A stretch of 58,779 bases of DNA, from assembly GCA_001871075.1 (NCBI GenBank), contig MNUP01000123.1, positions 1 to 58,779 on the forward strand. Direction: 5' to 3'. Source of the stretch: Candidatus Desantisbacteria bacterium CG1_02_49_89 (lineage in GTDB: Bacteria; Desantisbacteria; UBA1551). Numbering within the stretch: the stretch's first letter is position 1; each line of letters opens with the position of its first letter. Positions 42,929 through 51,676 of the stretch are shown here, piece after piece. Position numbers and translations under genes: made by a program. Under the pieces are notes generated by a model. That model had not been told where the DNA came from and ran no database searches. It saw nothing but the letters and a program-made list of their open reading frames with translations.

Positions 42929-44866
42929 ATGGAAGAAATAAAAGGTTCGAGGCAGAGCAAAATAATCGCGGCAGGCCTGCTGTTCATCATATTTTTCGCA
43001 TCCGCGGGGCTGGTGTTCTGGAGGCTTATAAAGGACAACGATGACCTGGCGCGGGTTATTTTCGTGCAGGTGATCGCCCTTATTCTTTTTATGGTCTGGG
43101 TTACAAAAGAGGGCGGCATAAAATTCAGGAAAAACCCGCTGAACCTGCCTGTTCTGCTGTATGCCGGCGCGAACGCGGTCGCGCTGTTTGCCACTTCGAA
43201 TATTTACGAGAGCCTGACCGCTATGCTGAAGATCGTTATTTACTGCCTGATCTTTTTTCTCGCGGCGAACAACCTGAAAACAAAGGATGCGGAAAGGTCT
43301 TCCGTAACCGTTGTGATCATGGGTTTTGTGATCGCAGTCATAGGCCTCCTGCAGTATTTCGGCCTTGACTGGTTCAGGTTCCTGTATTCTGCCGCACCTA
43401 CGAACCGCGTGTTCTCGATACTGGGCAATCCCGATTTCCTCGGGGGTTTCCTGGCGCTGGTGCTTCCGCTTTCCCTCGTCCTGGTGCTGAATTTCGGGTT
43501 CAAGGGAAGGGAAGGGATCTTCGGTTCGATCTCTTTTGCCGTGATACTCCTCTGCCTGCTCCTGACAGCGACCCGCAGCGCGCTCATCGCGTTCATCGGT
43601 TCCCTTATCTTCCTCAGCATAATCGTTTTGCTGCAGAAAGGGATGAAAAACCTTAAAAAGAGATGGATCTTTATGCTGGTCTTTTCGGTTGTCATAGTCC
43701 TGATCCTCGGGTTTTCCGGCAGGGGCAGGGTCAAGAGCTTCCTATTCAGGTTCGCTTCTGTTTTAAGCCCGCAGACGCTCAAAACAGACGGCGCTGTGCA
43801 GTATAGATTAGCCATATGGAAAACAAGCCTGCTTATGTTCAAAGAACATCCGGTAGCCGGCGTCGGCACAGGGGTTTTCAAGCTCCATTACCCGTTTTAC
43901 CAGGCGAAGCTGCGCCAGGCGGATCCGTTGATCCCGTTTTCCTCCTCGCAGGAGTCGCGCGTTCACAATGAATATCTTCAGGCGCTTGCCGAGACAGGGG
44001 TCATCGGGATCGCGGGCTTTTTCTGGCTTGCGGTATGCGCGATATTCTACGGGGTAAAATACATAGCCGGCGCGAAGGAGCCGAGGCAGCGGATCTTTCT
44101 TATCGGGCTGGTATCAGGCGCGTCAGTTGTGCTGCTGGACAGCGTTTTCGCTTTTCCTTTCCACCTTACTTCGCACGCGACTCTTTTCTGGCTGTTCCTG
44201 GGGTTGATAGTAGTGATCGGTGAGAGCGCTGGAACTCAGATTTCCGCAAAAGATGCGGGTAAACCCGCGGGGCAGGAACCGGTTAAACAGAGATCAAAGA
44301 TAAAGAAGAAGATGATCGTCAGCAGGCGTTCCTGGGAACTGATATCGGTCGCGTGGGTCGCTTCCGCAGTCCTGATAATACTTATACTGCGTTCTTTTTT
44401 CGGCGCGTTCTATTACAAGCAGGGCATAGTATACGGCAACAACCAGATGGACCAGCAGTCGATCGAAAGCTACAAACGGGCGATAAAGCTTTCACCCTAT
44501 GACCCGGAGATACATTTCACCTGGGGATATATCTGCCTGAACAGCGGTATGATAGACGACGGCCTGGCTGAATTCAAACTCGTGGAAAAACTCTACCCGT
44601 GGAACGAGGACAACCTCCTCAACCTGGGAGTGGTTTATAACAACAAGAGGGAACCTGGAAAAGCGCTTGATTATTTCAGGAAGGCGATAATGCTGAACCC
44701 CGGGATAGGCGCGGCGTATTTCAACGTGGCTGGGATATACCTGAATTACTACAGCAACTCGCCCTGGGCGAAAGAAGAGGCGGTGAACTACTGCAGGAAA
44801 GCCGTTGAAATAGAACCGTCTAACAGTTATTACAGGGAAGTGCTGGAGAAGCTGATAAAAGAGTAA
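42929..44866 (+). CDS. O-antigen ligase-like membrane protein with TPR tail (paralogue), 645 aa
   Basis: Same layout as the previous gene: VFSILGNPDFLGGFLALVLP, VHNEYLQALAETGVIGIAGF, then TPRs (IESYKRAIKLSPYDPEIHF, EPGKALDYFRKAIMLNPGIG). The two share RLIKDNDDLARV/ILVDNNEDLVRV near the N-terminus and are clearly paralogues. The linker before the TPRs has no recognisable word array here. GAGGAAA precedes the start. Confidence 0.85.
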   Translation: MEEIKGSRQSKIIAAGLLFIIFFASAGLVFWRLIKDNDDLARVIFVQVIALILFMVWVTKEGGIKFRKNPLNLPVLLYAGANAVALFATSNIYESLTAMLKIVIYCLIFFLAANNLKTKDAERSSVTVVIMGFVIAVIGLLQYFGLDWFRFLYSAAPTNRVFSILGNPDFLGGFLALVLPLSLVLVLNFGFKGREGIFGSISFAVILLCLLLTATRSALIAFIGSLIFLSIIVLLQKGMKNLKKRWIFMLVFSVVIVLILGFSGRGRVKSFLFRFASVLSPQTLKTDGAVQYRLAIWKTSLLMFKEHPVAGVGTGVFKLHYPFYQAKLRQADPLIPFSSSQESRVHNEYLQALAETGVIGIAGFFWLAVCAIFYGVKYIAGAKEPRQRIFLIGLVSGASVVLLDSVFAFPFHLTSHATLFWLFLGLIVVIGESAGTQISAKDAGKPAGQEPVKQRSKIKKKMIVSRRSWELISVAWVASAVLIILILRSFFGAFYYKQGIVYGNNQMDQQSIESYKRAIKLSPYDPEIHFTWGYICLNSGMIDDGLAEFKLVEKLYPWNEDNLLNLGVVYNNKREPGKALDYFRKAIMLNPGIGAAYFNVAGIYLNYYSNSPWAKEEAVNYCRKAVEIEPSNSYYREVLEKLIKE

Positions 44867-45021
44867 TTATGAATTATGAGTTATGAATTATGAGTCAACA
44901 GCAAGGATTTTTAATTAATATTTTCTTAAATATTATTTCTTAACATCTTTTCATAACATTTTCACCTAACAGATTAACACGCAACCCGCCAACACGTAAC
45001 AGTTTTTTACAGGAGGCAGAC
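44867..45021. repeat. AATTATG words with CCTTG-type core
   Basis: ATTATGAATTATGAGTTATG arrays (about 44867-44894), then CAAGG (44902-44906) beginning the minus-strand form of the shared AT-rich core, and CACGCAACCCGCCAACACG words before the next ribosome site. Confidence 0.7.
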
Positions 45022-46023
45022 GTGACCTGCAAGGAGAGAGTAAAGAAAGCGATCGCGCATGAACAGACCGATATCGTACCCTACCAGATAGGGTTTACTA
45101 TTCCGGTATACAAATCGATGCAGGAATATTACAAAGATCCCGGGTTTGAAGCCGGGATAGGCAACCATCTCGCGGGTGTTGAGGCGGCCCTGAAATGGAC
45201 AGAGGCAAAACCGGATTTCTTGCAGGACGCGTTCGGCGTTATCTGGGACAAGAGCGTTGACAAGGATATAGGTGTTGTGAGCAACGCGGTCATAGCGTCT
45301 AAAAAAGACCTTGACAGTTACAGATTCCCCGACACGCGCGGCAAGGACCTTTACGCGCACATCCCGGCCGCGATCAATTCCTGCAAGGACTTTTTCATTC
45401 TGGGGAACATCGGCTTTTCCCTTTTTGAGCGCGCCTGGACAATGCGGGGTATGGAAAACCTGCTTATGGACATGGTAACGGACGAAGGATTTGTTGACGC
45501 GCTGCTGGACAGGATACTGGAATTCAACTTAAGCCTGGTCGAAGAGCAGGTGAAATTCCCGCTTGACGGTTTCATGTTCGGGGATGATTGGGGGCAGCAG
45601 CATGGGCTGATAACAGGCCCGAAACTCTGGCGGAGGTTTATAAAGCCCAGGATAGCGAAGATGTACGCGAGAGTGCACCGGGCAGGGCTTCCGGTCTGGA
45701 TACACTCCTGCGGGGATGTGGACGAGCTGTTCCCTGACCTGATAGAGGCAGGCCTGGACGTTTTCAACCCGTTCCAGCCGGAGGTCATGGATGTTTACGA
45801 GATGAAAAAGAAGTTCGGCGGCAAGCTGTCTTTCTACGGTGGATTGAGCACGCAGAAGATCCTTCCTTACGGCACTCCTGACGACGTGCGCAGGGAAACA
45901 AAGAAACTTATGAAGGAAATAGGAAGGGACGGCGGATATATACTGGCGCCAGCCCACTCCATACCCAGGGGCACGCCGCCAGAGAACATAGCCGCACTTA
46001 TCGAAACAGTTAATAAACAATAA
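45022..46023 (+). CDS. Uroporphyrinogen-decarboxylase-family protein, 333 aa
   Basis: URO-D / MtaA-like TIM barrel with IHSCGDVDELFPDLIEAGLD (the H-C zinc-site region) and LAPAHSIPRGTPPENI at the end, the layout of methylcobalamin-dependent methyltransferases and relatives. The real substrate is unknown; no corrinoid protein is nearby. Starts at GTG with GGAGGCAG 5-6 nt upstream. Confidence 0.85.
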   Translation: MTCKERVKKAIAHEQTDIVPYQIGFTIPVYKSMQEYYKDPGFEAGIGNHLAGVEAALKWTEAKPDFLQDAFGVIWDKSVDKDIGVVSNAVIASKKDLDSYRFPDTRGKDLYAHIPAAINSCKDFFILGNIGFSLFERAWTMRGMENLLMDMVTDEGFVDALLDRILEFNLSLVEEQVKFPLDGFMFGDDWGQQHGLITGPKLWRRFIKPRIAKMYARVHRAGLPVWIHSCGDVDELFPDLIEAGLDVFNPFQPEVMDVYEMKKKFGGKLSFYGGLSTQKILPYGTPDDVRRETKKLMKEIGRDGGYILAPAHSIPRGTPPENIAALIETVNKQ

Positions 46024-46094
46024 GCGTGTCAGCGTGTCAGCGTGTCAACGTTTTAATCTGTGTAATCTCGTTTTTGAAATCTGTGTAATCAATA
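46024..46094. repeat. Word-array leader of nadC (related to 7683-7767)
   Basis: GCGTGTCAGCGTGTCAGCGT, then GTCAACGTTTTAATCTGTGT and AATCTCGTTTTTGAAATCTG. Apart from short differences it matches the leader of the hydrogenase small-subunit gene. The frame upstream of ATG 46106 is repeat DNA, not protein. Confidence 0.8.
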
Positions 46095-46105
46095 AAAGGA
46101 GAAAT

Positions 46106-46993
46106 ATGATTTCGACACCGCTGGTAAAGAGAATAATATGGATGGCGCTGAAAGAGGATATCGGCGCGGGTGACGTTACAACCAATTCGCTTGTCCCGAA
46201 GGGCGCGAAAGCAAGGGCCCGCCTCTACGCGCGCGAAGACGGCATTATCGCGGGCCTGGATATCGCTATCGATATATTCCGCCACCTTGACGGGAATATA
46301 AAGGCTGAAAAATTCGTGGAAGACGGCGCGAAGGTGAGAAAAAACCAGCCGCTTGCCGAGATCAGGGGAAGCACAAGAGCGCTGCTTTCAGGGGAACGCA
46401 CCGCGCTTAATTTTCTCCAGAGCCTGTCAGGCGTGGCAACGCTTACAGGCAAATACGTTGACGTGGTAAAGCCCTGCAGGGTGAAGATATTGACCACCCG
46501 CAAGACGACTCCGCTTCTCCGCATACTTGATAAATACGCCGTAAGGGTGGGGAAAGGGCATAACCACAGGATGGGGTTGTATGACATGGCCATGGTAAAG
46601 GACAATCACCTTAAAATACAAATGCAAAATGCAAAATGTAAAATGAAAAATGTAAAAGTAACGGATATTGTCAAAACACTGAGAAGAAAGATACCGAAAG
46701 GGATGAGGATAGAAGTAGAGGCGAAGAATATAAGGGAAGTAAGAGCGGCGCTGGAATCCGGGGCGGATATAATAATGCTGGATAACATGCATACGCGGGT
46801 GATGAGGAAAGCGGTGAATCTTATCCACCGGTCCTTCGGCTCACACGGGCACGTAAGGCCGATGATCGAGGCGAGCGGGAATGTCGGGCTGCACAACGTG
46901 AAGACGATCGCAAAGACGGGGGTTGACTGGATCTCGATAGGCAGGCTTACCCATTCAGCGCCGGCACTGGATATTTCCCTGGAAATAGTTTAA
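46106..46993 (+). CDS. nadC: Nicotinate-nucleotide pyrophosphorylase with a repeat-derived insertion, 295 aa
   Basis: Quinolinate phosphoribosyltransferase of NAD synthesis. Family blocks: ALKEDIGAGDVTTNSLVP, SGERTALNFLQSLSGVATLT, TTRKTTPLLRILDKYAVRVG, GHNHRMGLYDMAMVKDNHL, IEVEAKNIREVRAALESGAD, IMLDNM and EASGNVGLHNV. The start is ATG 46106 with AAAGGAG. Between VKDNHL and VTDIVKTL, residues about 168-184, lie KIQMQNAKCKMKNVK, encoded by CAAAATGC-type words like those in the gap at 51600-51640. The site is variable in the family, so function is probably kept. Confidence 0.95.
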   Translation: MISTPLVKRIIWMALKEDIGAGDVTTNSLVPKGAKARARLYAREDGIIAGLDIAIDIFRHLDGNIKAEKFVEDGAKVRKNQPLAEIRGSTRALLSGERTALNFLQSLSGVATLTGKYVDVVKPCRVKILTTRKTTPLLRILDKYAVRVGKGHNHRMGLYDMAMVKDNHLKIQMQNAKCKMKNVKVTDIVKTLRRKIPKGMRIEVEAKNIREVRAALESGADIIMLDNMHTRVMRKAVNLIHRSFGSHGHVRPMIEASGNVGLHNVKTIAKTGVDWISIGRLTHSAPALDISLEIV

Positions 46994-46997
46994 AACA

Positions 46998-47281
46998 GAT
47001 GCTGGATACTGGATCCTAGATCCTAGATGAAGGAATTTTATTTAAATTGATTCCTTGATCCAGCATCCAGGATCTAGTGTGGTGTTACATAAATCCCTTG
47101 ACATTTGATTCTGCTTTGAGTTGTCATTGCGAGCGACCAAAGGGAGCGTGGCAATCTCGATTTTTAGGTCGAGATTGCTTCGTCGTTAACACTCCTCGCA
47201 ATGACAGCCCAAATGTAAAGATCTGTTAGAGACACCACACTAGCATCCAGGATCAGCAGTGAACGATATGCGATAGGCGAT
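46998..47281. repeat. CCAGGAT-type words with core, invaded by a MITE
   Basis: GGATACTGGATCCTAGATCC words (about 47000-47028), the AT-rich core (AATTTTATTTAAATTGATTC, then CTTG), inverted GATCCAGCATCCAGGATC words, the MITE at 47077-47240 and, after it, the continuation GCATCCAGGATC. Removing the MITE and one TA rejoins the words. Confidence 0.8.
47075..47242. mobile_element. MITE copy 2 (164 bp)
   Basis: Same element as 67-230 with one mismatch; flanked by TA within CTAG on both sides. It lies in the word array that follows nadC, showing the array was there first. Confidence 0.9.
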
Positions 47282-48109
47282 ATGCGACAAGCGAAATTAG
47301 AGATATTATTTCTGGGGACGGCTGCTGCCGAGGGATGGCCCGGGATCTTCTGCGAATGCGAGCCCTGCAGGAAGGCAAGGAAGCTGGGCGGGAAGAACAT
47401 ACGCATGAGGTCTTCCGTGCTGATCGGGGACACGTGCAAGGTGGACCTGCCTCCTGATGTCTACGCGCAGATGATCCGCGGGAAACTTGATTTTTCAAAA
47501 CTCGAGCGCCTTTTTATCACGCACGAGCATTCAGACCACTTTTGCCCGTCAGAGCTGGGTTACAGGTTCAAGCCGTTCGCGCATATTGACAGCGGCAGGA
47601 TCCTTGATGTTTACGGCAATTCAAGCGTTGCCCGCCAGCTCGGATCCGCGAAAGAAGTAATGGATAAAAGCAATATCCGCGTTCATGAAGTGAAACCTTT
47701 TGAGCCCATTGACGCGGGAGAAATTAAAGCGCTGCCGCTGCCCGCAGACCACTCGCCCGGAGCCCTTATCTATATTTTTCAAACCCGGGGCAGGACCGTG
47801 TTATACGGCCATGATTCGGGCTGGTTTCCTGAAGAGACCTGGAAAAAAATAGAAGAATTCAAGTTTGACGCGGCCATCCTGGACTGCACGAACGGCCCGG
47901 TCAATATGGAAGACAGATGGCACATGGGAATTAAGGGCGTGATAAAGGCCAGGGACCGCATGCTTAAAACGGGAACAGCAGGCCCCGGCACCAAATTCAT
48001 TGCTACGCATTTTTCGCATAACGGCGGCCTTTTGCATAACGAGTTGCGCCGGGAATTCAAGCCCGCGGGAATTATTGTCGCTTTTGACGGCCTTAAAATC
48101 TATTTGTAA
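47282..48109 (+). CDS. Metallo-beta-lactamase-fold hydrolase (PhnP-like), 275 aa
   Basis: Beta-lactamase-fold hydrolase with the zinc motif THEHSDHFCP and a later HDSGWFPEETW aspartate. The N-terminal FCECEPCRKARKLGGKNIRM cysteine cluster and RSSVLIG follow PhnP-type phosphodiesterases. It probably cleaves a cyclic or di-ester phosphate; the substrate is unknown. The start is embedded in CGATATGCGATAGGCGATAT words and is not certain. Confidence 0.85.
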   Translation: MRQAKLEILFLGTAAAEGWPGIFCECEPCRKARKLGGKNIRMRSSVLIGDTCKVDLPPDVYAQMIRGKLDFSKLERLFITHEHSDHFCPSELGYRFKPFAHIDSGRILDVYGNSSVARQLGSAKEVMDKSNIRVHEVKPFEPIDAGEIKALPLPADHSPGALIYIFQTRGRTVLYGHDSGWFPEETWKKIEEFKFDAAILDCTNGPVNMEDRWHMGIKGVIKARDRMLKTGTAGPGTKFIATHFSHNGGLLHNELRREFKPAGIIVAFDGLKIYL

Positions 48110-48111
48110 AT

Positions 48112-48240
48112 CGTGTCAACGTGTCAGAGTGTCAGCGTATCAGCGTAAATTCAATTAAAACGACCTAAATGCTAATTTATTTAAATATAGATCCTTGTTT
48201 CTGCGTTGACACGTTGATACGTTGACACATTGATACGCTT
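48112..48240. repeat. GTGTCAAC words inverted around the AT-rich core
   Basis: GTGTCAACGTGTCAGAGTGT on the left and CGTTGACACGTTGATACGTT on the right. The spacer holds AATTTATTTAAATATAGATC then CTTG (48174-48197). Confidence 0.85.
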
Positions 48241-48252
48241 TTGGGGGGTAAA

Positions 48253-48948
48253 ATGACGGAAAAAATGAGGAATTTTACGGTACTTATGCTCGTAGTGCTC
48301 GTGCTTATGCTGGTACTCATACAGAAGGAAAGGGAGGCGAAAGAAATAGAAAAGAGCAGCGCTTCCCAGGTTATCCAGCTGCCCCAGCCCGTGAAAAAAG
48401 GCGGGTTCTCCGTTGAAGCCGCGATCCTGAAACGCAGGTCAAGAAGGGAATTCAGCGGCCAGGCGCTTAAATGCGAGCAGGTATCGCAGCTTCTCTGGGC
48501 TGCCCAGGGCATAACCGACCCTGACGGATCTATGCGGGCCGTACCCTCGGCAGGCGCCCTTTACCCCCTTGAGATCTACGCCGTTTGCCCTGAATCAACT
48601 TACCATTATCTTCCGAAAGAACACTCCCTGGAAAGGATCTCGGACAAGGACCTGCGGTCCGATCTCAGCAACGCGGCAATGGGCCAGACCAGCATACTGG
48701 ACGCGCCGATGGACATAGTCATAACCGCGGTTTTTGAAAGGACTACGGCGAAATACGGGGAAAGAGGGATCAGGTACGCGCATATGGAGGCAGGCCACTG
48801 CGCGCAGAACATCCAGCTGCAGGCAGTCGCACTCGGGCTGGGCTCTGTGCCTGTAGGTGCGTTTTCAGACGACGGGGTTTCAAAGGTTCTGGGGCTTCCG
48901 GCAGAATGCAAGCCGCTGTACATAATACCGGTGGGATACCCGCAGTGA
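48253..48948 (+). CDS. SagB-like nitroreductase with membrane anchor, 231 aa
   Basis: FMN-dependent nitroreductase/SagB-type fold: LKRRSRREFSGQALKCEQVS, SQLLWAAQGIT, AVPSAGALYPLEIYAV, QAVALGLGSVPVGAF. An N-terminal hydrophobic stretch (TVLMLVVLVLMLVLIQK) suggests membrane attachment or export. SagB proteins oxidise azolines in natural products, but the partner YcaO protein is not nearby, so a simple redox role is likelier. GGGGGG precedes ATG 48253. Confidence 0.82.
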   Translation: MTEKMRNFTVLMLVVLVLMLVLIQKEREAKEIEKSSASQVIQLPQPVKKGGFSVEAAILKRRSRREFSGQALKCEQVSQLLWAAQGITDPDGSMRAVPSAGALYPLEIYAVCPESTYHYLPKEHSLERISDKDLRSDLSNAAMGQTSILDAPMDIVITAVFERTTAKYGERGIRYAHMEAGHCAQNIQLQAVALGLGSVPVGAFSDDGVSKVLGLPAECKPLYIIPVGYPQ

Positions 48949-48951
48949 TTA

Positions 48952-49080
48952 TTTAATTATGAATTATGAATGATGAGTTATGAGTTAAAAACAAGGTATT
49001 TAATTTGAATAAAATTCCATGCTGTTAATTCATAATTCATAACTCATAATTCATAATTTCAGTAGAAAATAGAGGAGATA
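48952..49080. repeat. AATTATG / AATTCAT words inverted around the core
   Basis: ATTATGAATTATGAATGATG on the left, the core in the minus orientation (CAAGG 48992-48996 to ATTCC), then TTCATAATTCATAACTCATA on the right. Confidence 0.85.
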
Positions 49081-49082
49081 GA

Positions 49083-50225
49083 ATGACTTCGAGAGAAAGG
49101 CTGTTAACCGCTCTCAGGGGCAAGATGCCGGATAGGGTCCCGGCGAACCTTTATGAGATCAACCCCTGGGCAGAAGGGAGCTTTTACACGACCGAGTCAA
49201 GCTGGAAAGGGCTGGTCGGTTTTCTGAAGGAAAATTCAGACCCGTTCGGGTGGGGAGGGGTGAACCTGGGTTCGTTCCATTCCGATCCCGCCAAAATAAA
49301 GATCAGCAGCAAAACAAGGCAGGAAGGCAATTCAACCTTCATCAGCTGCGTTATAGAGACGCCGAAAGGCCCGCTGACAACCGAATCCAGGACAGACGCG
49401 GGAGTTGCCACAAGCTGGGCGCTCAAGCATATGATCGAAAACGACGAGGACATAGAGAAATTCCTTTCCATAGAATACGAGCCGTTCCAGCCCGACCTGG
49501 CGGAGTTTTATAAACTCGAAGAAGTTATGAAAAAGGACGGCAGGGGCGTAATGCTCATTTCCCTGGGAGACGCGGTCGGGGAAGCCGCGGGAATGATGGA
49601 TTTTGAATTCTTCGCCACGAAATCCGTGGAAGATAAAAAGACGATGATGGAGCTCATAGATACCTGCCAGCAGAGGTGGCTTGCCCAGTATGATTACATG
49701 GCAAAGAACGTCAGGGACACTGTTTTCAGGATATGCGGCCCGGAATACGTGACCCCGCCTCTCATGCCGCCTTCATACTTCCATGATTTCGTTGCGGCGC
49801 CGGACAGGGAGCTTTCGAGGGCGATCCGAAAGCACAGCGGAAATAACAATTTTGTATGCATACACTCGCACAGCAAGATAGTCCGGCTCCTGGATGAGAT
49901 CGCCTCGATAGAAATTGACGTTCTTGAGCCGGTTGAATCCCTTCCAGCGACCACGGCTGACACAACCCTGAAGGAAGTCCGTGACAAGCTGGGGAGCAGG
50001 GTTTGCCTGATGGGCAATATTCAGACAAGGTATATTGACTGGAGCCCAAAAGAGGAACTCGACGCGTTTATAAAGACGGCGATATACGAGGGCGGGGCAA
50101 AAGGCGGTTTCGTGCTGATACCGACGGGCGCCCCGATAGTCTCGCCGCTTCCTGAAAAGACAGTTGAGAATATACACCAGTATTTCGAGTCCGCCCGCAA
50201 ATACGGGCATTATCCGTTAAAATAA
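49083..50225 (+). CDS. Second uroporphyrinogen-decarboxylase-family protein, 380 aa
   Basis: TIM-barrel of the same superfamily as 45022-46023. It starts MTSRERLLTALRGKMPDRVP, the usual opening, and later has CIHSHSKIVRLLDEIASIEI and VCLMGNIQTRYIDWSPKEEL. The normal HSCG motif reads HSHS here, so the zinc ligand set is changed. Substrate unknown. GAGGAGATAGA precedes the ATG. Confidence 0.8.
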   Translation: MTSRERLLTALRGKMPDRVPANLYEINPWAEGSFYTTESSWKGLVGFLKENSDPFGWGGVNLGSFHSDPAKIKISSKTRQEGNSTFISCVIETPKGPLTTESRTDAGVATSWALKHMIENDEDIEKFLSIEYEPFQPDLAEFYKLEEVMKKDGRGVMLISLGDAVGEAAGMMDFEFFATKSVEDKKTMMELIDTCQQRWLAQYDYMAKNVRDTVFRICGPEYVTPPLMPPSYFHDFVAAPDRELSRAIRKHSGNNNFVCIHSHSKIVRLLDEIASIEIDVLEPVESLPATTADTTLKEVRDKLGSRVCLMGNIQTRYIDWSPKEELDAFIKTAIYEGGAKGGFVLIPTGAPIVSPLPEKTVENIHQYFESARKYGHYPLK

Positions 50226-50327
50226 AAATAAACCACGGAGGCACTGAGGCACGGAGAATTATTAGAGCCATAGAGTCAAAGTAGAAACTCTGTGTCTCCG
50301 TGTCTCTGTGGTTATTCTGGAGGATTT
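50226..50327. repeat. CACGGAG words forming a long hairpin before serS
   Basis: AACCACGGAGGCACTGAGGC on the left pairs with TCTCCGTGTCTCTGTGGTT on the right across about 40 nt, so the serS transcript would begin in a strong stem-loop. Related arms flank the 53.4-54.5 kb island. Confidence 0.8.
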
Positions 50328-51596
50328 ATGATTGATATGAAATTCATAAGGGAAAACGCGGAGCTGATAAGGAAGAACCTGCAGGACCGGGGTAACAAGC
50401 TCAACCTTGACGAGCTGCTCGGTATGGACGAGGAAAGAAGAAAGCTCATTAAAAAGGCGGAGGAACTGAAATTCAAAAGGAACGTGGATTCGGAAAAGAT
50501 CGCGCAGCTCAAAAAAGAAAAGAAGGACGCGGACGCTCTCATCAAAGAAATGAAGGAGATAGGTGACGAGATCAAAAAGCTGGACGGAGAGCTTGGCGTG
50601 TACGAGAAGAAAGTGAACGATATGCTCCTTCTGATCCCCAATATTCCGGACCCGTCGGTTCCGGTAAGCACGGACCCGAAGGACAACAGGGAAGTAAGGA
50701 CCTGGGGGAAGAAACCGGAGTTCGATTTCCAGCCGCGGCCGCACTGGGACATAGGGGAGGCCCTGGGCATACTGGACCTTGGCAGGGCGTCCAAGATAAC
50801 CGGCGCGCACTTCGCTATTTACAAAGGGCTGGGAGCGAAACTTGAAAGGGCGCTGATCAATTTCATGCTGGACCTGCATATAGACAAACACGGTTATAAG
50901 GAAATATGGCCCCCTATTCTGGTAAACCGTGGGTGCATCACAGGCACAGGCCAGCTGCCAAAGTATGAGGAGGATATGTACCGCTGCGACCTGGATGACA
51001 TATTCCCGATCCCAACCGCGGAGGTCCCGCTTACGGGATTCCATAAGGATGAGGTGCTGGAAGAAAAAGACCTGCCGGTTTACTACACGGCGTATACGCC
51101 CTGTTTCAGGAGGGAGGCGGGTTCATACGGAAAGGATACCAGGGGTCTTCTGCGCGTCCACCAGTTTGACAAGGTGGAAATGGTGAAGCTGACAAAGCCG
51201 GAAGATTCTGACGCGGAACATGAGAAAATGGTGCAGAATGCGGAAGAGGTTATACAGCTGCTCAAGCTCCCGTACAGGGTTATACTTTTATGCACCGTGG
51301 AGATAGGTTTTTCGGCGCGCAAGTGCTATGACCTTGAAATATGGGCGCCTGCGCAGAACAGATGGCTTGAATCTTCTTCTTGCTCGAACTGCGGGGATTT
51401 CCAGGCGCGCAGGCTGAACATAAGATACAGGAAGAAAGACGGAAAAACGGAGCTCGTCCACACCCTTAACGGTTCCGGAATAGCCCTTGCCCGCACCTTT
51501 GCCGCGATACTCGAGAATTACCAGCAGAAAGACGGCTCTGTGATCGTGCCGGATGTCCTGAAGCCGTATATGGGCGGCGTTGACGTGATCAAATAA
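50328..51596 (+). CDS. serS: Seryl-tRNA synthetase, 422 aa
   Basis: Charges tRNA-Ser (and tRNA-Sec). The N-terminal coiled coil (about residues 1-110) and the class II core motifs are intact: motif 2 TPCFRREAGSYGKDTRG, FDKVEMV, and motif 3 LNGSGIALARTFAAILEN. The C-terminal CSNCGDFQARRLNIRY is typical. The start is ATG 50328 with GGAGG; upstream in-frame codons are repeat DNA. No repeat insertion is seen in the protein. Confidence 0.96.
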   Translation: MIDMKFIRENAELIRKNLQDRGNKLNLDELLGMDEERRKLIKKAEELKFKRNVDSEKIAQLKKEKKDADALIKEMKEIGDEIKKLDGELGVYEKKVNDMLLLIPNIPDPSVPVSTDPKDNREVRTWGKKPEFDFQPRPHWDIGEALGILDLGRASKITGAHFAIYKGLGAKLERALINFMLDLHIDKHGYKEIWPPILVNRGCITGTGQLPKYEEDMYRCDLDDIFPIPTAEVPLTGFHKDEVLEEKDLPVYYTAYTPCFRREAGSYGKDTRGLLRVHQFDKVEMVKLTKPEDSDAEHEKMVQNAEEVIQLLKLPYRVILLCTVEIGFSARKCYDLEIWAPAQNRWLESSSCSNCGDFQARRLNIRYRKKDGKTELVHTLNGSGIALARTFAAILENYQQKDGSVIVPDVLKPYMGGVDVIK

Positions 51597-51676
51597 TACA
51601 TTGCAAAAGTCAAAATGCAAAATGTAAAATGCAAATTGAAAAGATTGTCACGAAGGCACGGAGAAAACCATAAAAA
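51597..51676. repeat. CAAAATGC words
   Basis: CAAAAGTCAAAATGCAAAAT, GTAAAATGCAAATTG, then CACGAAGGCACGG. The same words encode the insertion in nadC. Confidence 0.75.

Noticed and set aside
48253..48948. SagB gene as part of an azoline natural-product cluster
   Set aside because: No YcaO, precursor peptide or transporter is near; fold similarity only. The tldD/tldE genes are 6 kb away and common housekeeping genes.
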